Origin: an uncultured Colwellia sp.
GTDB lineage: Bacteria; Pseudomonadota; Gammaproteobacteria; Enterobacterales; Alteromonadaceae
Assembly (NCBI GenBank): GCA_913058145.1
Contig: CAJXQM010000003.1
Span: 118,166-182,165 of the forward strand
Length of the DNA: 64,000 nt
Direction: 5' to 3'
The notes beneath the pieces are model-generated. The model ran no database searches and was not told the origin of the DNA. It saw only the letters and a program-made list of their open reading frames with translations. Below, piece after piece: positions 1-10,914 of the stretch. Position numbers and translations under genes: made by a program. How positions within the stretch are numbered: position 1 is the stretch's first letter; the number at the start of each line of letters is the position of its first letter.

Positions 1-148
1 CGCCACGTTAGCGAATGGTTTAGATCTATTCTATATAGCCCCATGGACAGTTTACTTACCCGGTTTAGCTATTTTATTTGCGGTGGTTTCCACCAACCTT
101 GTTGGTGAAGGTATTCGTCATGCACTTAAACTTCGTAAGGCTCGCTAA
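1..148 (+). CDS. sapC: SapC-type peptide ABC transporter permease (3' end only)
   Basis: Only the last 48 codons are in the window. The frame starts at base 2 and stops at 146-148. The visible C-terminus has one hydrophobic segment (LPGLAILFAVVSTNLVGEGI) followed by a basic tail ending KLRKAR, as is usual at the cytoplasmic end of DppC/SapC inner-membrane permeases. The stop codon overlaps the start of the next ATPase gene by one base (TAATG), so the two are translationally coupled. The assignment rests mainly on the sapD-sapF pair that follows; another Opp/Dpp-family permease would look the same here. Confidence 0.75.
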   Translation, partial: ATLANGLDLFYIAPWTVYLPGLAILFAVVSTNLVGEGIRHALKLRKAR

Positions 149-1170
149 TGAATTTACTTGATATTAGAAATCTATCCATTGAACTCATTCATGATGACCA
201 AAATATACTAGCCGTTGATAAAGTCAGTTTGTCCATGAAAGAAGGTGAAGTACGAGGTTTAGTGGGTGAATCAGGATCCGGGAAATCCCTATTAGCACAA
301 GCACTTGTTGGCGTACTAGATGATAAATGGCATGTTCATGCTGATAGATTTCATTGGCGCGGCATTGATTTATTACGCCTATCAATTGAAGAACGCAAAA
401 CGCTACTCTCTCGCGATATTGCTATGATATTTCAAGAGCCTATGGCCTGTTTGGATCCCACGACAGCTATTGGAGAACAGTTAACAGAAGCCATTGATAG
501 TAGTCAACTATCAGGTTTTTTTTGGCAAAGAAAACAACAACGTCAATCTTCAGCGATTAAACTCTTACATAAAGTAGGTATAAAAGACCATACCGCTTGC
601 CTTACGAGTTATCCGCATCAGTTAACTGACGCATTATGTCAACGGGTCATGATTGCAATGGCCTTAGCAAGAAGGCCTATATTATTGATTGCGGATGAGC
701 CAACAGCAGCAATGGAGAATACTAATCAAGGACAAATATTTAGGTTATTAGCCAGTTTAAATCAATTAAAAAACATGTCTATTTTATTGATCAGCCATGA
801 TTTAGAAAATATAACCCATTGGACCAATACAATTACCGTTATGTATAGTGGGCAATTTGTTGAAGCGGGTACAACAGAACAAATATTTAACAAGCCATTA
901 CACCCATATACCAGAGCTCTAGTAGATAGTAGCCCCAGTGCCAATTTACATTTACCAGCAAAGTCTCGATTAATGACATTACCTGGCAGCATTCCGATTT
1001 TACAACACATACCTATTGGCTGTCGTTTAGGACCCCGATGCCCTAGAGCGCAAAAAGCTTGCGTAAATGCCCCCTCAGTTACTAATTTTCATGGTCATAA
1101 AGTCAGTTGCCACTTTCCCCTCACGCCACTTAAAAAGCCCTCTAAAAGAATAATAAAGGAAGCGTGCTAA
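148..1170 (+). CDS. sapD: Peptide ABC transporter ATP-binding protein SapD
   Basis: 340-residue ATPase of the Opp/Dpp/Sap family, one of two nucleotide-binding subunits energising peptide import through the SapBC membrane pair (E. coli SapD is 330 aa). Walker A is GESGSGKS near residue 40 and Walker B is LLIADEPT near residue 180. The oligopeptide-transporter C-terminal extension with a cysteine-rich stretch (CRLGPRCPRAQKAC) is present near 290-310. The ABC signature is not LSGG but LTDALCQ; a degenerate signature at this place is also what I recall for E. coli SapD (ELTEGECQ), so it is a family trait rather than damage. It overlaps sapC by one base and is followed one base later by sapF. In enterobacteria the system is linked to antimicrobial-peptide resistance and potassium uptake; here that role is inferred. 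Confidence 0.9.
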   Translation: MNLLDIRNLSIELIHDDQNILAVDKVSLSMKEGEVRGLVGESGSGKSLLAQALVGVLDDKWHVHADRFHWRGIDLLRLSIEERKTLLSRDIAMIFQEPMACLDPTTAIGEQLTEAIDSSQLSGFFWQRKQQRQSSAIKLLHKVGIKDHTACLTSYPHQLTDALCQRVMIAMALARRPILLIADEPTAAMENTNQGQIFRLLASLNQLKNMSILLISHDLENITHWTNTITVMYSGQFVEAGTTEQIFNKPLHPYTRALVDSSPSANLHLPAKSRLMTLPGSIPILQHIPIGCRLGPRCPRAQKACVNAPSVTNFHGHKVSCHFPLTPLKKPSKRIIKEAC

Positions 1171-1171
1171 T

Positions 1172-1960
1172 ATGTCCGGTTTACTTCAAGTAAAAGAACT
1201 CAGTAAGTCATATCGACATAAAAACTATTGGTTTAATAGAAAAAAAACTACCGTTTTAGCGCCTATTTCTTTTAATGTTGATGCGCATCAAACGTTAGCT
1301 ATTATTGGTAAGACTGGCTCGGGGAAATCAACGTTAGCTAAGTTATTAGTTGGGGCAGAACCCGCAAGCAGCGGATGTATTTATTTAAATGGTCAAGCAC
1401 TACAAAGTGCTAGTTATAAACAAAGATGCCAACACATTAGGATGATCTTTCAAGATTCAGGCACTACGCTAAACCCAAGCTTAACTATTTTACAATTACT
1501 CGATGAACCGCTAAAACTCAACACTCTATTTAATGAAGTAAAACGCAAAGAGATTATTCGCATCACATTACAAAAAGTAGGGTTGTTGGGCGATCATATG
1601 AATTTTTATCCTCATATGTTCTCTGGTGGTCAAAAGCAACGCATATCGCTTGCTAGAGCGATTATATTACAACCTAAGGTGATAATACTCGATGAGGCTT
1701 TAGCATCACTAGACCCGTCATTACGCTCACAAATGATTAACTTGTTGTTAGACCTGCAACAACAGATGGGCTTAGCGTATATCCTAATTTCCCATAACCT
1801 AGGCATCATTCGCCATTTTAGTGACAATATTATGGTGTTATCCAAAGGAGAGGTAGTTGAGTCAGGTATAACACGTGATGTGATGAGTAAGCCACAACAT
1901 AAAGTGACTCAAAAGTTACTGATGAATCAGAGCTTCCAACTAAAACCTAAAAAAGCATAA
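1172..1960 (+). CDS. sapF: Peptide ABC transporter ATP-binding protein SapF
   Basis: 262-residue ABC ATPase, the second nucleotide-binding subunit of the Sap transporter. Walker A GKTGSGKST is at about residues 46-54, the canonical signature FSGGQKQR is near 150, Walker B VIILDEAL near 172 and the switch histidine in LISHN near 208. Length is close to E. coli SapF (268 aa). It starts one base after the sapD stop, so translation is coupled. SapF has an intact signature while SapD does not, so the pair probably has one canonical and one degenerate ATP site. It is the last gene of the operon; the next gene is convergent. Confidence 0.9.
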   Translation: MSGLLQVKELSKSYRHKNYWFNRKKTTVLAPISFNVDAHQTLAIIGKTGSGKSTLAKLLVGAEPASSGCIYLNGQALQSASYKQRCQHIRMIFQDSGTTLNPSLTILQLLDEPLKLNTLFNEVKRKEIIRITLQKVGLLGDHMNFYPHMFSGGQKQRISLARAIILQPKVIILDEALASLDPSLRSQMINLLLDLQQQMGLAYILISHNLGIIRHFSDNIMVLSKGEVVESGITRDVMSKPQHKVTQKLLMNQSFQLKPKKA

Positions 1961-2042
1961 TGTTAGGAAAGCGTCTTAATATCAATACTATAGAGCAAGG
2001 TAAAGTAGCGTCTTTAAAAACCCGCTACTTATTTAACTGTAT

Positions 2043-3971
2043 TTAGTATTTTGTCGGTTCAGCTACTTTACCTCGAATAATTTCAGCATCTACTTTTAAT
2101 GACTCAACGTAGCTTTTATAAACTGACTGGGCTAATTGAGAGGTTTGCTGTTGAGCAAGTTGTGGAGTAGCAATCGAATCAATGATATTAACCGCTTGTA
2201 GCTCTACTAACGCTAAATCGCCATTACTTAATGCGACTGTCGATGCTGAAACAGCGCCCTCTGTAGGATGGGGCAATACAAAGGCTTCACGAATAATACT
2301 TTGATCTAAATCAGAACTATAACGCGTAATATCCTTTTTCACGGTAAAACTAACATAATTTTTAGTTAACTGTTCTGTAATGTCATTGCCCGCTTTAAAT
2401 TGAAGCAATAGTTTTTGAATCGTACTTTGTGCTTTTTCAGTCGCCTTTTGTGCCACTAGTATTGTTTTTATTTGCGCATTTACTTCCACTAATGGCTTAA
2501 CCTTAGCTTCTTGATAAGTATTTAAACGTACGACTAGGGCTTCATTATCATTTAGTTCAATAATATCTGAATTTAGATTATCTTGTAAAACCAAATCAGA
2601 AAAGGCTGCTTCAAGCACTTTTGGATCATTAAAAGGGGCTTTATTATTGGTATTTAATCCAGAGTTAGATAACCAAGTTGACGTTGCCACTTTTGTATTA
2701 ACTTCACTAGCAGCATCTTCAAGACTGTCTGGAAACTCAAAACTTACCCGTGCCATTTCCTGAGTGAGTATATAAAATTTCTCTTGTGCTTTTTCATTAC
2801 TCACTTTAGCCTGTAATTGAGTGTTAACATCCACTAAACTCTGAATGACTTCTTTTTTAAGCTCAGTCAATTTAATGATATGGTAACCAAAACTTGTTTT
2901 AACTAGTTCTGTGGTATCACCTACTATTGCTAATGCAAAAGCAGCTTCATCAAAACTTGGTTCCATTACGCCTGTTTCAAGAAAATCTAAATCACCACCG
3001 TTTTCACCACTAAAAGTATCATTTGATAATTCTTTAGCAAGTGTGGCAAAGTCTTCTCCTTCTGCAATTCGAGTTAACGCAGTTTCAGCTTGCGTTTTAG
3101 CTGTCGCTTCACTATTAGTATCACCTTCAGTGAACTCTATGAGAATATGTGAAACACGACGCTGTTCAGCTTGAGTAAAACTGGCAATATTATCTTGATA
3201 ATAAGTGGCAACCTCGTCATCGGTAACACTGATGTTTTTAGCGATATCAGCAACACTTAAACGGATATAATCTACCTTTACTTGCTCTTTATTCTCAAAA
3301 CGTATTTGATTAGCCTGATAGTAAGTCTTAATTTCTTCTTCACTAACATCAATTCCAGCTTCAAATTGTTTTGCTGAAATAGTGGCAAAACGGATATCAC
3401 GGGTTTGATTTTGCAAAGCCTGTTGTAATTTTTCTTGGTATGGTAAGTTAAACTCAGTAGAAACAAGTGCTTGAGATAATTGACGACGAGTCATTTCAAC
3501 ACGTAAATAATCTCGAAAACTTGATGTTTGTAAAAAACCAGATTGGTTAATCATAGTTAAGTAGCGGTTATTATCAAAAACACCATCCACTTGAAATTCA
3601 GGCATTTCTCTTATCGTTTTTTTAAGTCGCTCATCTGATACACGAATAGCAAGACTTTCTGCACTTTGATCGATTAACCGCTCATTAATTAAATTATCTA
3701 AAACACCCTGACGAAAATTGGCCATATAGTTACTATCATTAGATAAAGTATCAAACATATCGCCAAATTGTTGAGCCATACGGTTACGTTGCGCTTGATA
3801 AGCTTTATTGAATGCTTGTTGACTAATTTTTTCACCATTAACCGTCGCAACAGACGTATCAACAGAATTAGTGTAACTACCAATGCCAGCCAGAGCAAAA
3901 GTTAATATAACAAGGCCAAGAATAATTTTGGCTGTCATGCCCTGCGAACTTTCTCGAATATTTTCTAACAT
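2043..3971 (-). CDS. ppiD: Periplasmic folding chaperone / peptidyl-prolyl isomerase PpiD
   Basis: 642 residues; E. coli PpiD is 623. One N-terminal membrane anchor (about residues 14-32, IILGLVILTFALAGIGSYTN) leaves the rest in the periplasm. A SurA-like N-terminal chaperone domain follows (about 35-190), then a parvulin-type domain near 265-360 (RRVSHILIEF ... GENGGDLDFLETG ... SFGYHIIKL), then a C-terminal chaperone domain. The family helps newly exported outer-membrane and periplasmic proteins near the Sec translocon. The position directly after hupB, at the end of the tig-clpPX-lon-hupB cluster, is the conserved gammaproteobacterial order. Confidence 0.95.
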   Translation of the reverse strand: MLENIRESSQGMTAKIILGLVILTFALAGIGSYTNSVDTSVATVNGEKISQQAFNKAYQAQRNRMAQQFGDMFDTLSNDSNYMANFRQGVLDNLINERLIDQSAESLAIRVSDERLKKTIREMPEFQVDGVFDNNRYLTMINQSGFLQTSSFRDYLRVEMTRRQLSQALVSTEFNLPYQEKLQQALQNQTRDIRFATISAKQFEAGIDVSEEEIKTYYQANQIRFENKEQVKVDYIRLSVADIAKNISVTDDEVATYYQDNIASFTQAEQRRVSHILIEFTEGDTNSEATAKTQAETALTRIAEGEDFATLAKELSNDTFSGENGGDLDFLETGVMEPSFDEAAFALAIVGDTTELVKTSFGYHIIKLTELKKEVIQSLVDVNTQLQAKVSNEKAQEKFYILTQEMARVSFEFPDSLEDAASEVNTKVATSTWLSNSGLNTNNKAPFNDPKVLEAAFSDLVLQDNLNSDIIELNDNEALVVRLNTYQEAKVKPLVEVNAQIKTILVAQKATEKAQSTIQKLLLQFKAGNDITEQLTKNYVSFTVKKDITRYSSDLDQSIIREAFVLPHPTEGAVSASTVALSNGDLALVELQAVNIIDSIATPQLAQQQTSQLAQSVYKSYVESLKVDAEIIRGKVAEPTKY

Positions 3972-4253
3972 CTTTATCTCATTTATTTAAGGTATAGCCG
4001 ATAAAGCCGATCTCTATAACATAGAGAGTTCAGGCTATAATTTTTTATTGCTCGCGATTTTAACAGATGCAGACCGCTGCTTGAAGTGTAAGATTCATTT
4101 TATTGTTACTACTATCTATCTACTGTTATCTGCAGGGTATAATCATTAAAATCTCTGCATTGATACATAACATTATGTACTAGAGACTTAAAAAATGACG
4201 TATATCTCAGAGAAAGGTAAATAGATACTATTTTTAAATAAGCTAAAAATAAA
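3972..4253. other. Intergenic region upstream of ppiD
   Basis: About 280 bases between the ppiD start and the hupB terminator. It must hold the ppiD promoter and leader. I see AT-rich sequence but no start-competent coding region and no confident promoter. Confidence 0.5.
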
Positions 4254-4273
4254 AGACCACCTTTAGGTGGTCT
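4245..4273 (-). terminator. Rho-independent terminator of hupB
   Basis: Perfect stem AGACCACC / GGTGGTCT with a TTTA loop (4254-4273). Reading on the minus strand the stem is followed by TTTTATTTTT, giving the U-tract. It lies 50 bases past the hupB stop and separates hupB from ppiD. Confidence 0.85.
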
Positions 4274-4322
4274 GTTATATATCTGTACTATAAAAAAATT
4301 GCTAAAAGCAATTAATCAAAAA

Positions 4323-4598
4323 TTAGCCATTACAAGCATCTTTTAATGCTTTGCCTGCTTTAAATGCAGGTATTTTAGCCGCTGCTATTTGAATAGTAGC
4401 ACCTGTTTGTGGGTTGCGACCAGAACGTGCAGCACGGTCACGTACAGAAAAAGTACCGAAACCAACTAAAGCAACTTGCTCACCATTCTGTAGCTCTTCA
4501 GTTACAGCACCAATAAATGAATCTAATGCGCGACCAGCAGCAGCTTTTGAAATGTCAGCGCCTTCAGAAATTTTATCGATAAGTTGAGATTTATTCAT
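4323..4598 (-). CDS. hupB: DNA-binding protein HU-beta
   Basis: 91-residue histone-like protein with the full HU fold: N-terminal dimerising helices ([20 protein letters not shown]), the central [13 protein letters not shown] strand-turn, the DNA-clasping arm signature GRNPQTG near residues 61-67 with the intercalating proline, and the terminal lysine-rich helix. HU bends and compacts DNA as a dimer. The downstream neighbour of lon is normally hupB in this group. A good ribosome site (AAGGGGA) precedes the start, and a strong terminator follows. Confidence 0.97.
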   Translation of the reverse strand: MNKSQLIDKISEGADISKAAAGRALDSFIGAVTEELQNGEQVALVGFGTFSVRDRAARSGRNPQTGATIQIAAAKIPAFKAGKALKDACNG

Positions 4599-4920
4599 AG
4601 TGTATTCCCCTTCAATTGTTATTATTAAAACGCTACTTTTACTGCCCTTAATAAGGGGGTTGATAAGAGTTCGTTCTGTAGAAATTTTATTTACTCTAGG
4701 TAAAATAATTGTCTTTGAACTTTAAGCGTATAGTTTAGAAAAACTTTTCTGCTAGTTCTCATAGAAATATGCTTTATGCATGATATATAAGGGGTCTAGC
4801 GATATAAGCGTCCTTAACTTACCATAATTTCAGCATTTGAAAAGACTTAATTACAATTTCATACTAAATAATGACTTTTTTAACTGATTTATTATCAAAA
4901 AACAACGTTATCAAATAAAA
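4599..4920. other. hupB upstream region
   Basis: 322 bases between lon and hupB. It contains the hupB leader and a small palindrome (CCCTTATTAAGGG, about 4647-4659) inside the presumed 5' UTR. No coding potential and no clear terminator for lon were found. Confidence 0.5.
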
Positions 4921-7266
4921 TCATTCTGCTTGCCACTGTTCTACTGGGTGTTCAAGCGCCAGTTTCAGTACTTCATCTATCCATTTTACAGGATGAATAG
5001 ATAAATCAGCTTTAACATTTTCAGGTATTTCTATTAGATCACGTTCATTTTCATGAGGAATAATGACCGTTTTGATACCACCACGATGTGCTGCTAATAA
5101 TTTTTCCTTTAAACCACCTATAGCTAAAACTTCACCCCGCAAGGTGATTTCTCCTGTCATAGCAACGTCGGCTTTAACTGGATTTCCGGTTAAACTAGAA
5201 ACAAGTGCAGTACACATTCCTATACCAGCACTGGGGCCATCTTTTGGTGTCGCTCCCTCAGGCACATGCACATGAATATCACGTTTTTCATAAAAGTTTT
5301 CATTAATACGTAATTTTTCCGTTCTGCTACGCACAACTGTCATCGCCGCTTGAATAGACTCTTGCATGACATCACCTAAAGATCCTGTGTAAGTTAATTT
5401 ACCTTTACCTGGAACTGATGCTGTCTCTATCGTTAATAATTCACCACCCACTTGTGTCCATGCTAAGCCTGTTACTAATCCCACACGATTTTCATCATCG
5501 GCTTTACCATAATCAAATCGTTGTATTCCTAGAAATTCATCTAGGTTATCTTGATTGATAACGACATTTTTCAATGTTTTGTCTAATAGAATAGATTTTA
5601 CCGCTTTGCGGCATAATTTAGATATCTCACGTTCAAGGTTACGTACCCCTGCTTCTCGGGTGTAATATCGAATAATGCCCATAATGGCACTGTCATCGAT
5701 TGTTATTTCTTTACTATTTAAGCCATTACGTTTTATTTGTTTATCTACTAAGTGATCTCGAGCGATATTAAGTTTTTCATCTTCGGTATATCCTGATAAA
5801 CGAATAACTTCCATACGATCAAGCAATGGGCCAGGAATGTCCATACTATTAGATGTCGCAACGAACATAACATCTGATAAGTCATAATCAACTTCTAAAT
5901 AATGATCGTTAAAAGTGGTGTTTTGCTCAGGATCTAACACTTCCAACAAAGCAGAAGCCGGATCGCCACGCATATCTGAAGCCATCTTGTCGATTTCATC
6001 TAATAAAAATAATGGGTTTTTCACACCAACTTTTGACATTTTTTGAATTAGCTTACCTGGTAAGGAGCCTATATAGGTTCGGCGATGCCCGCGAATTTCG
6101 GCTTCATCACGCACTCCCCCTAGCGCCATACGAATGTATTTTCGCCCTGTAGACTTAGCAATAGATTGACCTAATGAGGTTTTACCAACTCCAGGAGGCC
6201 CTACTAAACAAAGAATAGGACCTTTTAACTGACTCACTCGTTGTTGCACGGCAAGGTACTCTAGAATACGCTCTTTAACTTTATCTAGACCATAATGGTC
6301 TTTGTCTAATACTTCTTGTGCTAATGCTAGATTACGCTTTAATTTACTACGCTTTTTCCATGGCACATTGATCATACAATCAATATAACTACGCACGACT
6401 GTCGCTTCGGCTGACATGGGTGACATCATTTTCAACTTCTGCAATTCAGCCAACGTTTTATCTTTTGCTTCTTCTGGCATTTGTGCTTCGTCAATACGCT
6501 TAGCCATTAACTCAAGCTCGTCAGGTGTTTCATCCCCTTCATTAAGCTCTTTTTGAATAGCTTTCATTTGCTCATTCAAATAATACTCACGTTGACTTTT
6601 TTCCATTTGTTTTTTAACACGCGTTCTAATTTTTTTCTCTACTTGTAATAAATCAATTTCACCTTCCATTAGCGCCATTAAATGCTCTAACCGCTTAGCA
6701 ACATTAATAATCTCTAATATTTTTTGTTTATCGCCAAGCTTTAGCGGCATATGAGCAGCCATGGTATCAGCTAACTGCTGAGCATCGTCAATACCTGAAA
6801 CAGAGGTAAGCACTTCTGGTGGAATTTTTTTATTCAGTTTTACATAACCTTCAAATTGTGAAATGGCAGAGCGAATTAATACTTCAAGATCATCCTCTAA
6901 ATCACCTTCAATCGATAAATACTCAACATTTGCACTAAAATATTCTTGAGTTTCAACAAATTCTGTCACTTTTGCCCGCTGTACACCTTCCACTAAGACT
7001 TTTACCGTGCCATCAGGAAGTTTTAACATTTGTAAAATGGTCGCTACTGTACCTACTTCATAAACATCTTTGGCTTGAGGATCATCAATAGCAGCATCTT
7101 TTTGTGCCACCAAAAAAACTTGCTTATCATTTTCCATAGCAAGATCTAAACAACGAATAGATTTTTCTCGACCAACAAATAAAGGAATAACCATTTGCGG
7201 ATAAACGACAACATCTCTTAAGGCAAGTACGGGGATTTCAACTACACCAGATAATTCTTTAGTCAT
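4921..7266 (-). CDS. lon: ATP-dependent Lon protease
   Basis: 781 residues (E. coli Lon 784). Order: LON substrate-recognition domain (about 1-200), coiled helical region, AAA+ module with Walker [11 protein letters not shown] near 355 and Walker [10 protein letters not shown], then the serine-lysine protease domain with the catalytic motif PKDGPSAG near 675 and its lysine in [11 protein letters not shown] about 43 residues later. It degrades misfolded and regulatory proteins in the cytoplasm. A sigma-32-like promoter lies upstream (7309-7337). It sits between clpX and hupB, the conserved order. Confidence 0.97.
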   Translation of the reverse strand: MTKELSGVVEIPVLALRDVVVYPQMVIPLFVGREKSIRCLDLAMENDKQVFLVAQKDAAIDDPQAKDVYEVGTVATILQMLKLPDGTVKVLVEGVQRAKVTEFVETQEYFSANVEYLSIEGDLEDDLEVLIRSAISQFEGYVKLNKKIPPEVLTSVSGIDDAQQLADTMAAHMPLKLGDKQKILEIINVAKRLEHLMALMEGEIDLLQVEKKIRTRVKKQMEKSQREYYLNEQMKAIQKELNEGDETPDELELMAKRIDEAQMPEEAKDKTLAELQKLKMMSPMSAEATVVRSYIDCMINVPWKKRSKLKRNLALAQEVLDKDHYGLDKVKERILEYLAVQQRVSQLKGPILCLVGPPGVGKTSLGQSIAKSTGRKYIRMALGGVRDEAEIRGHRRTYIGSLPGKLIQKMSKVGVKNPLFLLDEIDKMASDMRGDPASALLEVLDPEQNTTFNDHYLEVDYDLSDVMFVATSNSMDIPGPLLDRMEVIRLSGYTEDEKLNIARDHLVDKQIKRNGLNSKEITIDDSAIMGIIRYYTREAGVRNLEREISKLCRKAVKSILLDKTLKNVVINQDNLDEFLGIQRFDYGKADDENRVGLVTGLAWTQVGGELLTIETASVPGKGKLTYTGSLGDVMQESIQAAMTVVRSRTEKLRINENFYEKRDIHVHVPEGATPKDGPSAGIGMCTALVSSLTGNPVKADVAMTGEITLRGEVLAIGGLKEKLLAAHRGGIKTVIIPHENERDLIEIPENVKADLSIHPVKWIDEVLKLALEHPVEQWQAE

Positions 7267-7308
7267 GTGAGTCTCTTTGAAAAGTGTTATAAATTGCTGA
7301 TTAGAAAG

Positions 7309-7337
7309 TATATGGGGATAAATAAAGAAGTTACAAG
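7309..7337 (-). promoter_or_regulatory. Candidate sigma-32 (heat-shock) promoter of lon
   Basis: On the minus strand CTTGTA is followed after 14 bases by CCCCATATA, close to the sigma-32 consensus CTTGAA-N13-15-CCCCATnTA. The -10 element ends about 42 bases before the lon start codon. lon is a classic heat-shock gene, which fits. Confidence 0.7.
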
Positions 7338-7368
7338 CAATAAAAATAAGTTTCTAGTGGTGAGTTTT

Positions 7369-7397
7369 AGAAATAAAAAAGAGCCGCAAGGGCTCTT
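7369..7397 (-). terminator. Terminator of clpX
   Basis: Stem AAGAGCC / GGCTCTT with a GCAAG loop at 7379-7397. On the minus strand it is followed by a run of T residues (TTTTTTATTT). It sits just past the clpX stop and uncouples clpX from lon. Confidence 0.8.
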
Positions 7398-7419
7398 TAA
7401 ATTTTAACCGTTAATTTAT

Positions 7420-8697
7420 TTACTCTGAAGCAGCTTTATCTTGCTTACTATCGTAAATAACCAAGGGTTTAGATTCACCTTTTATCGTGGTTTCATCTAC
7501 GACTATTTTACTCACATTTTCCATCGATGGTAGTTCATACATAGTATCGAGTAATACGGCTTCAACAATAGAGCGTAAACCACGAGCACCTGTCTTTCTA
7601 TCCATGGCTTTTTTAGCGATTGCGCGAAGTGCATCTTCTCTAAATTCTAATTCAACGTCTTCCATATCAAATAATGCAACAAACTGTTTTGTTAACGCAT
7701 TTTTAGGCTCTTGTAGAATTTGAATTAATGCAGATTCATCTAATTCACGTAAGGTTGCAACAACAGGTAAACGACCAATAAACTCAGGAATCAAACCGTA
7801 TTTTACTAAATCTTCAGGTTCAACTTCCTCTAAACGCTCTGTTAAAGTCACTTTTTCATCGATACCACGTACTTCAGCACCAAAGCCTATACCTGTGCCG
7901 GTTTGACAACGTTGCTCAATCACTTTATCAAGGCCAGAAAAAGCGCCACCACATATAAATAAAATTTTAGACGTGTCAACTTGTAAAAATTCTTGTTGAG
8001 GATGCTTTCGTCCACCTTGTGGTGGCACAGAAGCAATGGTACCTTCAATAAGTTTTAATAATGCTTGTTGAACACCTTCACCTGATACATCACGCGTAAT
8101 TGAAGGGTTGTCTGATTTACGAGAAATTTTATCTATTTCGTCAATATAAACAATACCACGTTGAGCTTTTTCAACATCATAATCACATTTTTGTAATAGT
8201 TTTTGAATAATATTCTCAACATCCTCACCAACATAACCGGCTTCAGTTAGTGTTGTGGCATCTGCCATAGTAAAAGGCACATCAAGCAAACGTGCTAAGG
8301 TTTGCGCTAATAAGGTTTTACCTGAACCCGTTGGACCGATTAGGAGAATATTACTTTTACCTAACTCAACACCATTATGAGAGTCACCATTACGTAAACG
8401 TTTATAATGGTTATAAACCGCAACCGCTAACACTTTTTTCGCATGGTCCTGACCAATAACATAGTCATCTAAGCTTTCACGTACTTCTACAGGAGAAGGT
8501 AATGCTTCACTTTCTGTTTTGGGTGAGATCTCTTTGATTTCTTCACGAATAATGTCATTACATAGTTCAACACATTCATCGCAAACAAATACTGAAGGCC
8601 CAGCAATTAACTTACGAACTTCATGTTGGCTTTTGCCACAAAATGAGCAGTAAAGTAACTTACCGTTGTCACCGTCACCGCTTTTAATATCCGTCAT
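7420..8697 (-). CDS. clpX: ATP-dependent Clp protease ATPase subunit ClpX
   Basis: 425 residues (E. coli 424). The N-terminal zinc-binding domain has C17, C20, C39 and C42; Walker A GPTGSGKT is at 121-128; Walker [10 protein letters not shown], the pore loop (GYVGED) and the ClpP-contacting IGF-type loop (GIGFGAEV) are all present. It unfolds substrates and feeds them into ClpP. It lies 125 bases downstream of clpP in the same direction with no terminator between, so clpP-clpX are likely cotranscribed. Confidence 0.97.
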   Translation of the reverse strand: MTDIKSGDGDNGKLLYCSFCGKSQHEVRKLIAGPSVFVCDECVELCNDIIREEIKEISPKTESEALPSPVEVRESLDDYVIGQDHAKKVLAVAVYNHYKRLRNGDSHNGVELGKSNILLIGPTGSGKTLLAQTLARLLDVPFTMADATTLTEAGYVGEDVENIIQKLLQKCDYDVEKAQRGIVYIDEIDKISRKSDNPSITRDVSGEGVQQALLKLIEGTIASVPPQGGRKHPQQEFLQVDTSKILFICGGAFSGLDKVIEQRCQTGTGIGFGAEVRGIDEKVTLTERLEEVEPEDLVKYGLIPEFIGRLPVVATLRELDESALIQILQEPKNALTKQFVALFDMEDVELEFREDALRAIAKKAMDRKTGARGLRSIVEAVLLDTMYELPSMENVSKIVVDETTIKGESKPLVIYDSKQDKAASE

Positions 8698-8822
8698 GCC
8701 CTACCTCTAAATATCTTAATTCTGTTAATTAGCTACAAACTGTTCATATAAACTAAGTATAGTAGTAATTTTATCATTTATTCAGTACACCATTATTTGA
8801 TTAAATAGTGTGCTCAAAAAAT

Positions 8823-9482
8823 TTAACTGTTTCTTTGTTCTAATATGGAGTCAACTAAACCATATTCAACCGCACTTTCTGCACTTAAAAAATTATCTCT
8901 GTCAGTATCTTGCGTTACTTTCTCTAATGGTTGTCCGGTATGCTCGGCCATTAAACGATTTAGCTTATCTTTAATATACAAAATTTCTTTTGCATGAATT
9001 TCAAAATCTGATGCTTGACCTTGAAAGCCACCAAGCGGTTGATGAATCATTACCCGCGCATTAGGTAGACAATAACGCTTCCCTTTCGTGCCACCCGAAA
9101 GTAAAAATGCTCCCATACTAGCGGCTTGACCAATACAAACAGTACTGATGTTTGGCTTAATAAATTTCATTGTATCGTAAATTGCCATACCCGCAGTTAC
9201 TGAACCACCCGGCGAGTTAATATAAATAAAAATATCTTTATCTGGACTTTCTGATTCCAAAAACAATAGTTGGGCAATGATTAAATTCGCCATGTGATCT
9301 TCAACTTGACCACATAAAAAGATAACTCGCTCTTTTAATAGTCGAGAATAAATATCATAAGAACGTTCACCCTTCGCGGTTTGCTCTACTACCATAGGCA
9401 CTAAAGCGCTTTCTGGATTAGAAGATGAACTTTGAGAATTAATTTGTGAATTAAACTGAGATGCATGCTGTGAAGTAAACAA
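8823..9482 (-). CDS. clpP: ATP-dependent Clp protease proteolytic subunit ClpP
   Basis: 219 residues; catalytic triad S122 ([11 protein letters not shown]), H147 (MIHQPLGG) and D196 (TDRDNF), each shifted by 11 from the E. coli precursor numbering. The extra N-terminal residues are Ser/Gln/Asn-rich ([17 protein letters not shown]) and are presumably removed by self-processing; this leader is longer than usual. ClpP forms the double-heptamer protease chamber served by ClpX. A good ribosome site (AGGGAAGG) precedes the start. Confidence 0.96.
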   Translation of the reverse strand: MFTSQHASQFNSQINSQSSSSNPESALVPMVVEQTAKGERSYDIYSRLLKERVIFLCGQVEDHMANLIIAQLLFLESESPDKDIFIYINSPGGSVTAGMAIYDTMKFIKPNISTVCIGQAASMGAFLLSGGTKGKRYCLPNARVMIHQPLGGFQGQASDFEIHAKEILYIKDKLNRLMAEHTGQPLEKVTQDTDRDNFLSAESAVEYGLVDSILEQRNS

Positions 9483-9534
9483 GTGTGTACCTTCCCTAAA
9501 ACCTAATGTAAAAAAAGTGGAACGGGTATAAAAT

Positions 9535-9567
9535 AAAATGGCTTATATGTTTCCATATAAGCCATTT
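9535..9567 (-). terminator. Terminator of tig
   Basis: Perfect 14-base stem AAATGGCTTATATG / CATATAAGCCATTT with a 4-base loop, followed on the minus strand by TTTTATTTTATA. It lies about 40 bases past the tig stop and separates tig from clpP. Confidence 0.85.
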
Positions 9568-9592
9568 AAGCGATTGCGCAGCTTTTTGTCAA
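9564..9592 (-). promoter_or_regulatory. Candidate sigma-70 promoter of clpPX
   Basis: Minus-strand TTGACA (9592-9587) and TTAAAT (9569-9564) separated by 17 bases. The inferred start would fall inside the tig terminator hairpin, so a clpP transcript from here would not contain the complete stem. Confidence 0.45.
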
Positions 9593-9606
9593 TATAAAAA
9601 GCGGTA

Positions 9607-10914
9607 TTACTTACCTTCTGGGTTCATAATATCTTTAAAACTAGCTTTTTTGCTCGATACATCAGCTTTTTCAACTAAAAATTCAACTGCTTGCTCTTCT
9701 AAAGCAACATTTTGCATTTGCTGCATCAATTCTTTGTTGTTTGCATAGTATTCGATAACTTCTTTTGGATCTTCGTAAGCAGAAGCAGCAGTAGCAATTA
9801 ACTCATCCACTTTAGCATTATCAACGGTTAATTCGTTAACTTTAATCACTTCACCTAATAACAAACCAATTTTAACGCGACGTTCAGCTTGCTCTGTAAA
9901 CATTTCACTTGGTAGCTCAGGTAAGTTTTTTGGATCCATTTGGCCTTGAAAGCGCTGCATAGCTTGTTGACGTAAAACATCAACTTCTTGAGCAACCAAT
10001 GCTGATGGTAAACCAACTTCATGACCTGCTAATAAGCCTTCAATTACTTGCTCTTTAACTTTTCCCTTAACAGCTTGCGTTAATTCACGTGCCATATTCT
10101 TACTAACTTCTGCACGTAAAGCATCAACGCCACCTTCTTGAACACCGAAAAGTTTCGCAAACTCTTCGTCAACTTTGGGTAATACTGAACCTTCAGTTTT
10201 ATGCACAACGATATCAAATTCAGCTTCTTTACCTTTTAAGTTTTCGGCATGGTAATCATCAGGAAATGTTACTTTAATCGTTTTTTCTTCGCCTGCTTTC
10301 ATACCCGTGATTTCTTTTTCGAAACCTGGGATCATGCGACCTGCACCAAGTTCAAGTTCAAATCCTTCAGCTTTACCACCTTCGAATTCTTCACCATCAA
10401 CTCGACCATTAAAATCAAGTGTTAACTTGTCACCTTTCTTGGTTACACGTTTGTTCTCTTTCCATGTTTGATGTTGCTTTTGTAATGTTTGAAACATTTC
10501 ATCTAAATCTGAATCGTTAACTTCAACGTCTGGACGCTCTACCGCTATTTTTTCCAAGTCTTTTAATTCAACTTCAGGATAGATTTCAAATGTTGCTTCA
10601 AACTCTAATGCTTTGCCATCTTCATTACTTTTAGCGACGAATGAAGGACGACCTGCTGGATTAATTTTTTCTGCAATGATGGCGTCAACAAAATTACGTT
10701 GCATGATTTCACCTGCAACTTCTTGACGTACTGACTTACCGAAGCGCTTTTGAATAACTGACGGTGGTACTTTACCTGGACGAAAACCGTCAATACGTTG
10801 TGTTTTACTCACTTGACGAAGACGATTTTTAACTTCAACATCTACCGTTTCGGCTGGAACAGAAATAGTCAAACGACGTTCCAAACCTTGTGTTGTCTCA
10901 ACTGAAACTTGCAT
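9607..10914 (-). CDS. tig: Trigger factor (ribosome-associated chaperone)
   Basis: 435 residues (E. coli 432). The N-terminal ribosome-binding domain contains the signature GFRPGKVP near residue 44; a FKBP-like prolyl isomerase domain follows (about 150-245, [14 protein letters not shown] ... [15 protein letters not shown]); the C-terminal helical chaperone arms fill the rest. It meets nascent chains at the ribosome exit. It opens the tig-clpP-clpX-lon-hupB-ppiD cluster. Confidence 0.97.
   Translation of the reverse strand: MQVSVETTQGLERRLTISVPAETVDVEVKNRLRQVSKTQRIDGFRPGKVPPSVIQKRFGKSVRQEVAGEIMQRNFVDAIIAEKINPAGRPSFVAKSNEDGKALEFEATFEIYPEVELKDLEKIAVERPDVEVNDSDLDEMFQTLQKQHQTWKENKRVTKKGDKLTLDFNGRVDGEEFEGGKAEGFELELGAGRMIPGFEKEITGMKAGEEKTIKVTFPDDYHAENLKGKEAEFDIVVHKTEGSVLPKVDEEFAKLFGVQEGGVDALRAEVSKNMARELTQAVKGKVKEQVIEGLLAGHEVGLPSALVAQEVDVLRQQAMQRFQGQMDPKNLPELPSEMFTEQAERRVKIGLLLGEVIKVNELTVDNAKVDELIATAASAYEDPKEVIEYYANNKELMQQMQNVALEEQAVEFLVEKADVSSKKASFKDIMNPEGK

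Noticed and set aside
148..1170. SapD lacking LSGG taken as damage
   Set aside because: SapD proteins normally have a degenerate signature at this place, so this is a family trait.
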